Origin: Leptoclinus maculatus
Taxonomy: Eukaryota > Chordata > Actinopteri > Perciformes > Stichaeidae
DNA length: 64,000 nt
Direction of reading: 5' to 3'
NCBI GenBank assembly: GCA_032191485.1
Contig: JAVDOI010000003.1
Location: 1,054,001-1,118,000 of the forward strand
Below, piece after piece: positions 12,928 to 26,103 of the stretch. The number at the start of each line of letters is the position of its first letter. Within the stretch, counting starts at the first letter, position 1. Below the pieces are notes generated by a model. The model was given only the letters and a program-made list of their open reading frames with translations, did no database searches and was not told where the DNA came from. A program made the position numbers and the translations under genes.

Positions 12928-13211
12928 GTGTAGGATTTGGTGGCATCATGCGGTTTCCCAGAAAACTGTCGGAAAAAGTACGGTGGCCTTCAAGTAACGT
13001 AAAAACATGAAAGTCTCTCTCTGGAGCCAGTGTTTGGTTTGTCCATTCTGGGCTACTGTAGAAACATGGCGGTGCAACATGGAGGACTCTGTGAAGAGGA
13101 CCTGCTCGCTATGTAGATACGAAGTGGTCATTCAAACAAAAACACAATTAGTTTCAGGTGATTATACACTAATGAATACATAGTTATGAATATTATATTC
13201 CATTTTTGCTT
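12928..13211 (+). repeat. MITE-like repeat family 2, copy 1
   Basis: Begins GTGTAGGATTTGGTGGCATC and carries ACGGTGGCCTTCAAGTAACG, GGGCTACTGTAGAAACATGG and CAGGTGATTATACACTAATG. The other two copies share this order. The right terminus is lost. Confidence 0.7.
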
Positions 13212-13730
13212 ACAGATGATATTGTAAAAAGTTTTAGTTTGCCATAGTGTGGGCATTGACAACCCTGTCAAACTTCTTTTTATTACTTTGCGGTAATGTT
13301 GTACAGACTTTTCCCATCAATATGCACTTATAACAGTAATGTGACTTTGACAACAGTGAAAGCAGACATGGTATTTTTACTGTTGGATTACCCAATCTCT
13401 GCAAGTTGATTTTCAAGTTAAATAACAGCAAAGCAAAGTACGGATGGAAAGTATACATCATTTGTTGTAAATGCAGTAAGCTACGATGTGCACGTGTTAG
13501 AATGGACCTTTCGTTTTGAGAGTTGTATATCGATGTAACAGTACCTTGGTGTTTTTTACAGTGCAGGTCTTGTCCCCTGGAGGCGGTTCAGCTCAGAGTT
13601 GTCAGGGGCTTTACGATCACCTCCTCCACCTTGGAGATCAGTGAACACTGGCAGCGGTCGGCTTTGACCTGCACTACAGCTCCTCAGATTTAAGGCTCCT
13701 CTGTGGTTTTGAGGCAGCCGGGTGGGGGTG

Positions 13731-13731
<1 letters not shown>

Positions 13732-13779
<48 letters not shown>

Positions 13780-13781
13780 GG
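13732..13781. repeat. (TG)n followed by a 19-bp G run
   Basis: (TG) tract 13732-13762 runs directly into 19 G residues (13763-13781). Confidence 0.95.
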
Positions 13782-14209
13782 TAATTTAAATCAGCAGATG
13801 ACGGGTGTGCTGTGATTTGTGTGGTGACAGGCAGTGTAATTACACGGCTGGTCAGAATGAACATTACAGTAGTTAAGAGCTTTCGTGGGCGCTAACTCTG
13901 CCAATAAAAGGATCCTTACACTTCAGTATTTGTAAAGCAGTGCTGCCATGCTGCTGAATATAGTGTGTTTGAGGGGGGATGCATGTGCATTGCAAGTACA
14001 TTTCTATATCCTTCCTTGGACCAGGAAATCTCTGGAGATACCTCCATTGGTGTGGTAGTTGCGGTGTACCATGAATACCTTGAAATAAAATGCGAACTTT
14101 CTCACAGACTATGAGTGAGGTCCATTCTGCATGAATACTGATAATGATTTACTGTAATATACTGTACAGTACAAAAATGATGAATTCACTAGTTAGTTAA
14201 ATGTGCATT

Positions 14210-14536
14210 GTGTAGGATTTAGCACCATATAGGGCGGATTGCAACCTCACCCCACTTCCTTCCGTGTGCCAAGTGTGTAGGGCTACGGTGGCCTCGGCGA
14301 AAACATGACAATGCAAATTGACTCATTTAAAGCCAGTGTTTGGTTTGTCCATTCTGGGCTACTGTAGAAACATGGCGGTCGGCTCTGTGAAGAAGACCTG
14401 ATCTGTATGTAAATATAAACCCCCCATGCTAAGGTAACAAAATCACGAAGATTCTTATTTTCAGGTGATGATACATTAAATAAAAAATACGTATTATTGT
14501 ATATGCCAATAGATCCCCATAAATGCTACACACTGT
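14210..14536 (+). repeat. MITE-like repeat family 2, copy 2 (both ends)
   Basis: Starts GTGTAGGATTTAGCACC and ends AAATGCTACACAC. GTGTAG and CTACAC give short inverted termini. The internal GGGCTACTGTAGAAACATGG is shared with copy 1. Confidence 0.7.
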
Positions 14537-14539
14537 TAT

Positions 14540-15550
14540 TTTAAATTCACATAGATAAATCTAAAGGCAAAAAAAAAAATGTTGATTAAACAACATTTAA
14601 AGAGGAAAGAAAGAGAAGAAAAAGCTTAAACCTGTGGGGAGATCATGTGTTCAGACGTGTGTCTGTCTGTCTGTCCGCAGCTAATCTTGCATACTACTGG
14701 ACCCTTCAGACTAATATTTTTTGTGCATAATCATGACTTTATGCAAAAGGACCTCTCGGAACTGGGGTGATTCAGGCTTTTTGAAAAATAGTTTGACTGT
14801 TTTGTACCTTTATTGCCTGCTAAATCCTCACTCATCTTAAGTGAGTGACCAAACGTACGTGATCAACAACGGCTTCAGCAGCAAAAGAGATTACTAGTAT
14901 TCGTCGAGGTCAAAAACAAAACGTATAGTCTGTTGCAGGCCACATCTTGTTGTGGCTCAAAAACTGAAGACCATCGGAACGTTTGGTCTCATTTTTAACA
15001 GGAGCATCTGCAGATTAATTCTATAGCCAATAGGTTATCAACTAAAGTTAGTCACCATATGAGATGAATATATACCTGTTTTTATTATCCTCACACCCAC
15101 CCTGACTGTATGGGGAGCAAGGAAGGACAATTGAGTGAGATTCATCTCTTATTGGTTTGAGTGAACTAATGAGGGAACATTTTTTGTGGGGGGTCACTTG
15201 TGGGAAGCAAAACACAATTACTGACATGTTATACCAAAACAGTGAGCTAAAATAGGCATAAAGGCTCAATAGAGCTGAGGGGAACTCCAGAATTATTATT
15301 CAAAACAAGACTATACCTTTTGCTAAACAGTGGTCACTGTGGCCACAAGAAGTAATCACACGATAACTTCACTTTGACTTCCCTTAAGAATTTCTTGAGT
15401 TAGTTTCTTTACATCATCATTAGGCAAGTGTATAGCAGCCCATAGGGGATTAATAATGTAAAGATGATAATGTAATTGCACAATAGGTGTGTGAGAGTTT
15501 GTGAATGAGCATTAGTTTAGATCATAAAGGGCAGGTATGAATAAAGTCAA
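14540..15550. other. No gene seen
   Basis: Unique or unrecognised sequence; a (GTCT)n-like short tract near 14660-14676. Confidence 0.3.
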
Positions 15551-15551
15551 T

Positions 15552-15803
15552 AAAGGCCCCTATGGTCTTCCATCTTCTTCACGGAGTCCTCCATTTTGCA
15601 CTGCCATGTTTCTACAGTAGCCCAGATGGGACAAACCAAACTCTGTCCCCAGAGTGGGGCCTTTAACATTTTTACCTTACCTGAAGGCCACCGTAGTTCT
15701 CCGACACACTTGGAAAGGGAGGGGTGAGCAGAAGGGTGTTCTGTTGGATGCAATCTGCAACCGAACCACAAGATGCCACTAAATCCTACACACTGGTCCT
15801 TTA
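15552..15803 (-). repeat. MITE-like repeat family 2, copy 3 (inverted)
   Basis: Reverse orientation: ends AAATCCTACACACTGGTCC and contains CCATGTTTCTACAGTAGCCC and GGCCACCGTAGTTCTCCG. Lies directly beside a family-3 repeat. Confidence 0.7.
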
Positions 15804-15807
15804 ACAT

Positions 15808-15905
15808 GCCATTATATACGGAAACAATGTCACTAGGCAACAAAACAAGTTGGTTAGGTTTAGGAAAGGAAACAGTGGTTTGGGTTAAAAGTTTGTTCAG
15901 TAACT
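15808..15905 (+). repeat. Dispersed repeat family 3, partial copy
   Basis: Contains AGGCAACAAAACAAGTTGG then TTAGGTTTAGGAAAGG, the family signature. Confidence 0.55.
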
Positions 15906-15909
15906 TATT

Positions 15910-18235
15910 TAGCCTACATCATTTAAAAAAATCATTGATGACTTTTGGCTCATACAAAGTTCTACACGGTTTTTGATTAAAAGCTATTTCTCTTGAACCT
16001 GGTAAGTCACGACAAATATTTTCCATCGTCATTTTTACACATTACGTGCCACCACCACCACCTAATGCGCTGTTAAGAGATCGTGGTCATTTCACGTATT
16101 TCTGTGAGATCAGGCTGCTATCTAAAGTTAGCTGGTATTAGCTAACATTAGCCACCTTAGGGTACTGGCACATTGAATTGAAGAGTGTGTATTATTGCTG
16201 ATGACTCCCACTTTTTATTTGTGAGAAAAAGGTTGCGATTGTCACGTGGTATAACTTTGTCCTTTATGATGTAATTTTGCTCTTGAAGTGATAATCAATG
16301 ATTTGTGACAAACGGGTAGTCTTTGTGTTCATGTTTAAGGTACAATTGAGGGAGAAAAGATTGACATATCTTGTAACGAGGTTTGGGGGTAAACTGATGA
16401 AACAATGACATGTTGATGAAGATCAAAGTTCAAAATAAAGTTTAGATTAAGTTTAACATAAAGTTGTAAAGTCCTTTGTAAAATAGTCACAAATCACAAA
16501 ACACTTTTAATTCCATAAATCTCTCTGGAAGTGATGCCAGAGGTGGTGAGGGAGTTAGCAGGCAGCTCCATATACTGCAGCCACATGTTGGGTATTTAAA
16601 TGGCTGTGGTAGCAGAGTGTATTTGTACATGCTTTTATGCATATTGGTGTATCCATCCAGCCCCTAATGCGGCCTCACGGCTCGGGCTCTCTGGAAAGAC
16701 CTAGTGGCCAAAAAAGATAGTCGTGGACGAAAACAAGAACACACTCCAAACCGCACGTCATCCCGGGGAAGTATGGTAATAACATAGGAGGAAGTTTACA
16801 TTTGTAAAAATATGCGTTATTTGTCTTAGCTTTCGTTTATGACGGAGAGACGGCCGCGATGAGGGAGACCATTTTCTGAAATGTCTCTGGATGTGGACCA
16901 CAGAGCAGCCAACACCCCTGTCTATCTTTAGAGCAGGGAATCCACCCAAGAGCTGTCAGTCGAGCCGCCAAATCCATGACTGCTAAAACTCTCCAGACCT
17001 CCGAACACTAACAGCATCATTCAGAGGCTTCCACCCGCCCACCGTGCACACGCACACACACACAGCCAGCTCTGATACTGTAAGATGTGGAGGTGTACGG
17101 GAGAAAAGAGTAAATAAATTAGGCCTCTGCACTGTCGGCTGGGGTTACGTAAGAGCAGCTCGCCCACAGAAAAAAGAAAAAAAATGTAAAATGACTTTTT
17201 CAAACTGCTTTCAAATGGAGCAAAGATTTATCTACTCTAAAAGTGAACTCAATACCTAATTTTTCATGGACTCCACCTTTGTTTTTCCAAGTGCTGGGAA
17301 CTGTGTATAAAAAGGTCAAAGAAATAGTTTTTTTGAAAAAAAACAAAAAAAAACAGTTGCATTAAATTTGTGAAATAGAAAATTGCTGCTGCTGAAAAAG
17401 AGATTAATGACTCTGGCTGTGGGCTTTGTGGATCTCACTGGTACTGTGCAGTGAAGCACTTAATAAATCACCGCTGTGCATACAAGGCATTGGTGTGTTT
17501 TCATGGTTTTGTGTTGGTGCCAAATCTCAGAGAGCCTAATCGGTTTTTTTAAAAGTCACCTCAGAAGGCTGCCGTTACCTCGCTCTCCTCCTGACCCGAG
17601 CATAATGAGGAGAAAGTATTGCGACCTATTTAAGATTAATTAACGCATGCCAATACCTTGATACCTTGATCAATATCTGCTGCTTTACTCTAGGGCCATT
17701 TCTGGGATCAGCAAACACATACTCTAATATTGTAGACGGATGCGGTTTCCTCATTATGTTGGTAGCAAACGTAATCTTGACAGCCAAAACATATTTTTCT
17801 GAACTGCTGCAAATTACCAGTGTATAAACATACTTTTTATAGGCGTTTTCTTGCAGAGGTTATGTTCATTTTATGTGAATCACTGAGAGTTTCCATCAAC
17901 TAGTATGACACGAAAGTGATTTAATCAGACTAATGAACACAACATGGTTTAAATGAGTTTCATTGCTAATAAAGTAAATAAATAAAATAATTTAAAAATT
18001 TCTATTTTTCTACTACTTTATACTTCTACTGCACTACATTTGAGGGAAATGTACATATAAAAAATCCAGAAATACCATGTATAATAGTTCACCAATCAAT
18101 ACTGTCACTTTAAGTACTTTCTGCTAATGTAATCGTGGGTGTATGATATGGAATGAATCAGTCCAACACGTTCTGGGTTTTCCTCATAAAGACTCTGAGG
18201 GTTCACGGTTTTCTGTGTGGGTTTCGGTGTAGAGC
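15910..18235. other. No gene seen; some CNE-like unique blocks
   Basis: 16640-17040 and 17370-17660 are unique and moderately GC-rich with no credible ORF. They are candidate non-coding elements only on sequence texture. Confidence 0.3.
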
Positions 18236-19855
18236 AGAGACTCAGGCGCAGACACAGGAAACAAGGTGAGGTAGAATGCAAGGTACTTTACTGGACACCA
18301 AGCAGTCAAGACCAGGAACCAAAAACAACTTCAACAGGGAGCGGAAAAAATCCAAACTGAAATAAAAAGGCAAAAAGTCACAAAAAGGCAAAGTCACAAA
18401 CCATAGGACTGAGAGGGTCAACACGACGGATGAACACTGGAGACAAGATGAGCCCACGGGGAGGAACAAGGCCGAAACATGAAGCACCCCGGGGGGAAGA
18501 CAAAGAACAACTGACAATCCGACAACTGCAACAGGGAGAGCAGAGGAGTATAATGTGTGTGGGGTGATGAGAAGATTGCAGGCAGGTGAGTTGAAATGAG
18601 TGGGGTTGGCGGAGGGAAAAGCCAGGGGCAGGTGATTGGGCACAGGTGAAGAGCATGAGCACGATCAGGAGACACACACACCAGGGCCCTGTTCCTCGTA
18701 CGTCGCTCAACTAAGTCGATCAAATGTCCACTTATCCAGCTTCAATTACCGAGATGATTGAAGGCAGGCTATGTCGGTTCCTCAAAGGCTGATCAGCGCT
18801 CAAACAGTCTCGATAAGTTGAACAAGACCTCAGTCATCAGGATAATTGGGTGTGCCCGTTTTGCGTCAAACGGGGGAAGGTGTCGATCACCGAAATCATG
18901 ATTTTCTAACAGTACGGCGAATACAGTAAGAGAAAGAGCGTTTTATTTCTCCGCTGGCGAGTAGTTAACAACATTCTGCTCACAACCATTTTAAATGAGG
19001 AATTCAAGACCATAATCATGGCTAAATCTAACACCGCCACCGCTGAGGGCTAGACAAGAAGCATGGCAAAATATCACAGACATGTTAAATTCGTAAGTGT
19101 TGGGAAATGTATAGGCTAATTTTAAGTGCCTCATCACCCCAATCAATCAGATTATATGTCTTTAAATGTGCGGCAGTAGGCTTAATGGAATGCATCATCG
19201 AATGAGATCTTATAGAGAAAATAATCATCTCAACTCTTTCAGAATAAGTAGATAAATCAAGAAGAGTATCTAATTGATACGAATTAATAGATACTTATGA
19301 GGATATATGTACTGTATGCGCTTATGTATCATACTATACATGTGTATATACATGTATGTGTAGATTACCATATAGAACTAGGAGTTTGAATATGTGTGTG
19401 TGAATCTGTGTATGGGCGGATCAGTATGTATATTATTCATAATCAGAAATTCAATCAATTGAAGCAGTGTAAAGAAATTGTGTGTGATTCTCTCTATTCT
19501 TATCATAAGTACAATAATGATATGCTATGGTGTACTAATAACACTGTCATATAAGTATGAGTGCTTTCAACCCCCAGCCATCAAGAGGACATGGGAGCAA
19601 GTCAAAACTAAGCATAAAAACATGATTCAGAATGGTGAGTCCATACAATATGTGCCATGGTAATGTATTGAACACATCCATAAGTTTCTTAAGCACCAAA
19701 TAAACGTTACGATGGTGATTGAGCTAAACCTGCTTCGAGGAACCGAAAAGCCTGACGTATGTGATCTCATCCTCAAACTTATCGGGCTTACTCAGTTAGC
19801 GACGTACGAGGAACAGGGCCCAGGCAAAGCCTAACCGTGACAGACTCCACTGAAC
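18236..19855. repeat. Repeat (family 4) split by a Harbinger-like insertion
   Basis: 18236-18685 (GGCGCAGACACAGGAAACAA ... GGGGCAGGTGATTGGGCACA) continues after the insertion as CAAAGCCTAACCGTGACAG (19825-19844). The minus-strand frames over 18242-18723 fall in this repeat and show no domain. Confidence 0.5.
18686..19819. mobile_element. Non-autonomous DNA transposon, PIF/Harbinger-like
   Basis: 1134 bp with inverted ends GCCCTGTTCCTCGTACGTCG and its near-exact reverse complement at 19797-19819. CCAGG on both sides (18681-18685, 19820-19824) would be a 5-bp target duplication, or a shorter one overlapping the terminal GC. A short frame (19478-19663) ends in TWEQVKTKHKNMIQNG, like the Myb/SANT-like helix of Harbinger accessory proteins; the rest of that protein is missing. 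Superfamily is inferred from this motif; Harbinger normally duplicates 3 bp. Confidence 0.65.
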
Positions 19856-19859
19856 CGGA

Positions 19860-20625
19860 CAAAGTCAAACCACACTCTCCCGCTACTCTTCTTCTCCCAT
19901 CACTCAATCCCCATCACATCAAGCCCCCTAAACAGCACCAACTAGTGGTCATATCTGATCATCACTTAACATTACTATAGATATTACATATATGAACCTG
20001 TGTTTAGGTAATTATGTTTACATCACACAATTTCACTCTTACACTAATAACACTTACATCATTTTAATTGAGTCAGGTTTTGAATCCAGGACTTTTACCG
20101 GAGTATTTTACCACTGTGGTTTTAGCACTGAATACTGCTTCCACCACTGATTTGCAGCAATATTTCAATATTCCAATGTGTGCAAATAATAAAATGAACA
20201 CTGTGGTTGTCCATATCTAGTTTTTTTTACTTACGTTTCGGTGTTCTGTTTTGGGGAGATACATTGGTTTTATTTGATTAGAATACTGGAATAAATGTTG
20301 CAATGCAAAATGTCAAATTAGCATATTAGCCATAATAAAATAAAGAAATCTGGGTATTTGTGCTCCAGTTCACCTTTAAAACGTCTGACAGACTGTCTCC
20401 CTATTGCTGTATATCAGCTTCCAGCTTCAAATGCTTATTTTATATTTCCGTACCAATATGATACCTTTTGTATTTTAGCATCTGATAATAGAATTATATG
20501 TTTTTTAATTAATTTCTGAACATAATACTAAAAAAGCCACACTTTTAAAATGTGTGGGTGCTACAGTAAATTAACCCTTTAAGATGTTGCGTCAGTCGTA
20601 ATGAGCATGAAATATGTGTTGCTTT
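19860..20625. other. No gene seen
   Basis: AT-rich, no repeat end or exon recognised. Confidence 0.3.
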
Positions 20626-20859
20626 CAGCCATAGACTGTAAGAAGTGGACTTAGGAGCCGTCCAGAGTTTTCAACATTTTCACGGTCGTACAAAGCGTAT
20701 GACGGGGGGGGGGAGGGGGTGTCAGTCATGTACGACTTTAAAGTTTCGTAAAATGTCGATATTTTTCGGAACTTTAATTTTTTTTTTATAATTGAAGATC
20801 TCGGGCTCAAGCGAACAGCGCCAACACCATATCCCAACACGCCCGTGTTCAAACCCCTC

Positions 20860-21175
20860 TAGTCTGGGCCTGGTCGGTCGGACTGCGTAGCCTCCCCTCT
20901 ACCCCCGTCAATACAAGTTGTTGGTGCGCTTGGGCGGGGGCGGGGGCGGCGGTGGCCGCGCGTCCGGCACCAACGATGAGTGCCCGCCCCTTCGGAACCA
21001 TAAAACTTAGTGCGGTGCGGCGGCCTCGTCCTGGCCGTCCGCCGTGCGCCTCCGGGTACCCAACTCTCCTCCCTCCTCCGGAGGGAGCACGGGGGGTTCA
21101 ATGTCTCCTCCCCCGCTCTGGCCTCGGCTGTAGCGGGATGGAGCGCCCGGGGGTTTGTTATCCCCTTCGAAACCT
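20860..21175. other. GC-rich insert of unknown origin
   Basis: Strongly GC- and CpG-rich block in AT-rich surroundings. The adjoining stretch 20818-20880 has AACACGCCCG and GGGCCTGGT, both found in 5S rRNA, but about 12 nt closer together than in 5S. The frames on both strands show no domain. Confidence 0.4.
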
Positions 21176-21745
21176 CTTTGTAAAACCTGGTTTGGCAAAA
21201 AAAAAAAATAATAATGTTGGATACATATCTTCTATATACATATTATTGTGTTTGTGTCTATAGTTGGGACTCCTAAAATCTAGACCACTGTCATGTAATG
21301 TGATAAAAATGTTGATATGTACTACTTTGGGGAAGGGGTGTCTGGAAAAGTAGTACTCTTTGTACTACTGTGAAAATGTTGATAACTTTGGAAGACCCCT
21401 TAGTCACCCTGACGTTGTTGTGGCCATCGCCATCTTGTGTTTCTTGGAGCCAGAAGGCCCCATATTTGGACATTTGGTGATGAGCAATGACCAGCGCGGC
21501 CAGATACAGAATAGCAAATGCTAGTAATAATTTACCAGCTAACCCGGGCAGGCTTGGTTATTCGTGATTCATAACTGTGATATAGAGTGGGATGCTAATT
21601 TAGCGAAAAACAGGCTTAAAACAAAATGTCTTACGGATCAAATTAACAGCCGGTGTATTAGCGTGTCTTTTAGTACAATGAAACGCTGAACAACGCTGTG
21701 GTAGCGATGACGTGGTAGCAACCTGTCAATCACAAGATAGACACT

Positions 21746-22404
21746 GTTGGAAGATTGTAGAAAAGTATGAAAGCATAAAAGTTTCCGCTAAAACATATAA
21801 GGAGGAAAGCCTGTTAAATCAGGACTGCTAGTGTTAGTTTTTGAACACTGAGAATGTTTCATTGAGTTTAAATTGTTGTAAGTGACTGATGTGAAAAAAA
21901 ATACAAAACTTTAATAAAACCTCAGCCTTACCATTTGTAAGTGTCTGGGAATCAAACTAAAGACTCTAGACTAAAGACTTTAGACGAGTTTAACCCTCTT
22001 CCCCTGTCCCTGAAACGTGTGATACACAGGTGATGACCGACTCTACCAGAGGAACTTAAGGTAAGTTCCCTGGGTGAAGACTTGGCAGTGTTAGTCAAAA
22101 ATGGTGAGAAACATAAAATAGGCAGTAGTAAGGTACAGACGTTCTATGTAAGTACTCATACTGGGTGTTAGGGTTACATCCCACTGAGAGCGCCTAGGGC
22201 GTAGCCGTACAAGACTCTCAGAAAGACAATAATTCCGAAATCCTAATGACTTAGCTACGGGGTGAGATAAAAGACCGAAGGTATTTTACCGACCCCTTTG
22301 AGGGCCACTAATCCCTTATGGTTGGTCGGACTACTGACGGAGTTACCGCCGTGTTAGGTGCGAGCCTGCCCCTCCTCTTCTTTCCCTGGGGCCGGACCCG
22401 TTCA
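21746..22404 (+). mobile_element. Possible solo LTR inside family-1 repeat
   Basis: Insert beginning TGTTGGAAGATTG, with AATAAA at about 21914, ending near CCGGACCCGTTCA. TG...CA ends and a poly(A) signal suit an LTR, but no clear target duplication was found. Confidence 0.3.
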
Positions 22405-22597
22405 CGCCCTGCTTTAGGGTCTGTTTGACTCTAAATGGACCATACTAAATGAACATTGAAGAAGACTATTGACTATTGAAGAAGACTTGAAACTAGAGAT
22501 TGAGACCATAAACTCATGTTTACAATGTTTACTGAGGTAATAAATCAAGAGAGAAGTAGAGTCATTTTCTCATAGACTTCTATACAACCAGAGGAGT

Positions 22598-22610
22598 CGC
22601 CCCCTGGTGG
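22598..22610 (-). promoter_or_regulatory. CTCF-like motif in family-1 repeat
   Basis: CCACCAGGGGGCG on the minus strand, identical to 3992-4004. Confidence 0.45.
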
Positions 22611-22689
22611 ACACTAGAGAGAATTAAAGTTTAAGACACTTCTACATTGGCTTCACTTTTCAGAACCAGAGGTTGTCGCTTGCCTTTAA

Positions 22690-25430
22690 GCAAATAAAAA
22701 TGCACTTTTTCCTCATAACTAAGTAGACTTTAACCTACCAATAAATGTCCAGTTTTGATGTTGCCGGGTGACAGAGTAAGGCATTACACAAGACCAGCAG
22801 ACAGACAAAACAGGAAGTGGAATAAGACACATTTCAACTTTTGAATATAAATGTACACATACAGATCTCACTTAGTAGGACTACATACTAACCTTGCTAA
22901 ATGTTGCTAAATGTTCATTTGTAGATTTCTTCAATGATTGAATGTCCATCTTAATACACATTAGGGCTGCAGGCAGCTGATAACAACATCAATGTGATGG
23001 TTTATTGCTCTCATAAAAGATGATATGATCTAAAATGACAACAGTCAAAAGTTGTCAATTTAATTCCATGATATTTGAGTTTTATTGTATACAGCTACAG
23101 AAGTCATCTACAACGATATGTACCTGAGATTGAGCCTAAAAATGTATTTCTGACCTCGAAAAACAAGAAGCTAAACTCAAGGTCTACTTACTAGCTTTTT
23201 CCTGAACTCTCAATTTCCCATATTCAATCACGTGTACCACTTTCTAAAAAGGCACCAAGGTTTGTAAGTTGTAACTAATATAATGTGATGGTTATTAAAT
23301 CACTCATTCATGTTTTACAGTTACAAGCTAATAAGAACAACTTCAAAGGTCGACTCCATCTGCTTTACTTTCCCAGTTTTTCCGAGCTTGAACATGATGT
23401 GACCCATAAAAGATTATAATAATGATACTAATGGAGCCGCCCTCTAAGGTTGCCAGGTTGTGAACAATCCCTTTAGCTGCTGTTTATTTTCCTCCAGCAT
23501 GAGAAATGAGAAATTTGTCTTTTTAGCTCTTTCATTGAATTTATCAACAACATATTGACATGCTCAAAGAATGCTTGAATATTTATCATTAATATAATAT
23601 AACATAATATAATACAGTGTCATGGTGGAGGATGATTTAAAGTAGTTAAGGTTTTTCACAACCTGGTAGCCTAAATGTGTCTTTTATTATGTCTTATAAC
23701 TGATCTATAAAGCATTGGTAAATAATGTATTATCCATTAATAAAGCCATTAGTTAGAAAATCAGTAAAACTTGGAAAGTGATACCACCACGAAGTCCCAT
23801 GCTTACGCAATGGGGTGACAACTAAGCGTTCTCCATGCCAGCCTTGCAAATTCTACTTTCTGAGGAAGACCATGACATGTGGTGTGAAAGCAGCAAACAA
23901 CAACTTTTTTTATGTTAAAATGCATTCGAGAAGCCTCCAGATTCAATCACTCAATCTTTGAACCCACGTGAGTATTACGGTACGACCTGATGGCTTTCGT
24001 GACCTACATATTTGCTCTGTGAGTTTTAGTCCACTTGGAAGAAGCCTCATTAGTCTTCAAACAAAAGCAGAAATAAAACGGAAATGTTTATAGATGGAAC
24101 TGCTTGACTGCTAAAAGAACTTATCTCTTCACAGTTGTGTTCATTTAGAATAACAAGACATTGTTGTCCTATCAATGTGTACGGGTAACAACTGCAATGT
24201 GTGCAATAATGTCTCAAATCCACTATAGTGTCTCAGTCATTTCACCTTCTTTCTTCATGGGTGAAGGGAAAGAAAAAACTGGAAAAAGTAATATAAGAAA
24301 AAAAGAAAAAAAACTCAGGTCTGAAGGGGTTAACACAAAACGTTGTGTGAGATCATTGTGGAATAAAATCATGCATCAAATTATGATTTAAGTCAAGAAA
24401 TATTAAATTACAGAGTAAATTAACAATAAAAACAATGCAGTGCCAAATGTTACTTTACTGTTTTCCACATCTGCTGAGATGATTATTGGATGGAACCTGT
24501 CCCTGCAGCTGTGTGATCAGGATGAAGCCCGAGCCAAACACTTGATAACAACCTCTGATAATCAGTTACCACTTTGTTCCTTTTTTTGTTATGGCCACAT
24601 CTTACTCTTTATGGAGATAATCAGATGGCATTCTGTCATAGTTGGGGATTTAGTGAAATCTGTTTTATTTGTCTGTAATGTTGACTCTGCTTTTGTTTAC
24701 TATGTCCCATGCCAGTAATAATGAATGTTATTTGGACCTCTGCTGTGAGCTGAAACTCCACCTTGAGAATTACAATAGAAATTGGTATTTAACCGTCATG
24801 TTATTTTATAGCATGGTGACAAAGGCAGCCACTGTCGCCTGCTGTTTGATTTGACACCAACTACTGTAGAAAATAAAGACTTTGGTTTGATTTGAAGTGT
24901 GGCGAAACAAATACTTCAAGTTTATTGTAATTTCACATGATCCTCTGAATGCTGTTTTTCTGCTGACAAAAATAACACACGAGAGGAAATATTGAAACGT
25001 TTTCATTTGTTTTGGCGTGTGAAAATAAAACATATAATCTGAATATCTGTTCACTATCAGCTATATAGCAGTTTCCAGGAGCATACATAGACTTTACAGG
25101 GGCCCATGGGGTGAGGGGGACACCAGGCACGTGAGAAGCAATTGTGATACATTTTAGTAGTACACTCAATGTCAAAGAGGAAGTCACATTAAAGGAAATA
25201 AGGTGCTATTTCATATATATTCCCTGGAAAAGGCAAAACCATAGGCATTGTGGTTTTCTTTTTTTTGGTAAAATAGTCAGTAGTGAGAACAAAATGATTA
25301 TTCTACATGAAGAAAAATCGATTCAATTAAATTAATCTTCTTTTTTTTCATCTACAGATATGTAATGATGATCGATGGGTAAATTGTATGTTGATACTGT
25401 CCAATCTCAAGTCTATTTGATCATGTGATG
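22690..25430. other. No gene seen
   Basis: AT-rich, short chance ORFs only. 23690-23760 has ATAAAGCATTGGTAAATAAT-type motifs like those in the foldback element at 54954-56206. Confidence 0.3.
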
Positions 25431-25438
25431 CTACGATG

Positions 25439-26103
<665 letters not shown>

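Larger units (their letters stand above)
20632..22680 (+). repeat. Dispersed repeat family 1, copy 2, interrupted
   Basis: Pieces of family 1 occur in order: 5' end CATAGACTGTAAGAAGTGG (20632-20658), GGCCATCGCCATCTTG (about 21395-21470), GATGACGTGGTAGCAACCTG (about 21700-21735) and the long 3' block 22405-22680, nearly identical to 3820-4040. Between them lie a GC-rich insert and an LTR-like insert. Confidence 0.65.

Noticed and set aside
18242..18723. Three overlapping minus-strand frames rich in Ser/Leu/Pro
   Set aside because: Lie in a dispersed repeat and run into the Harbinger-like terminus.
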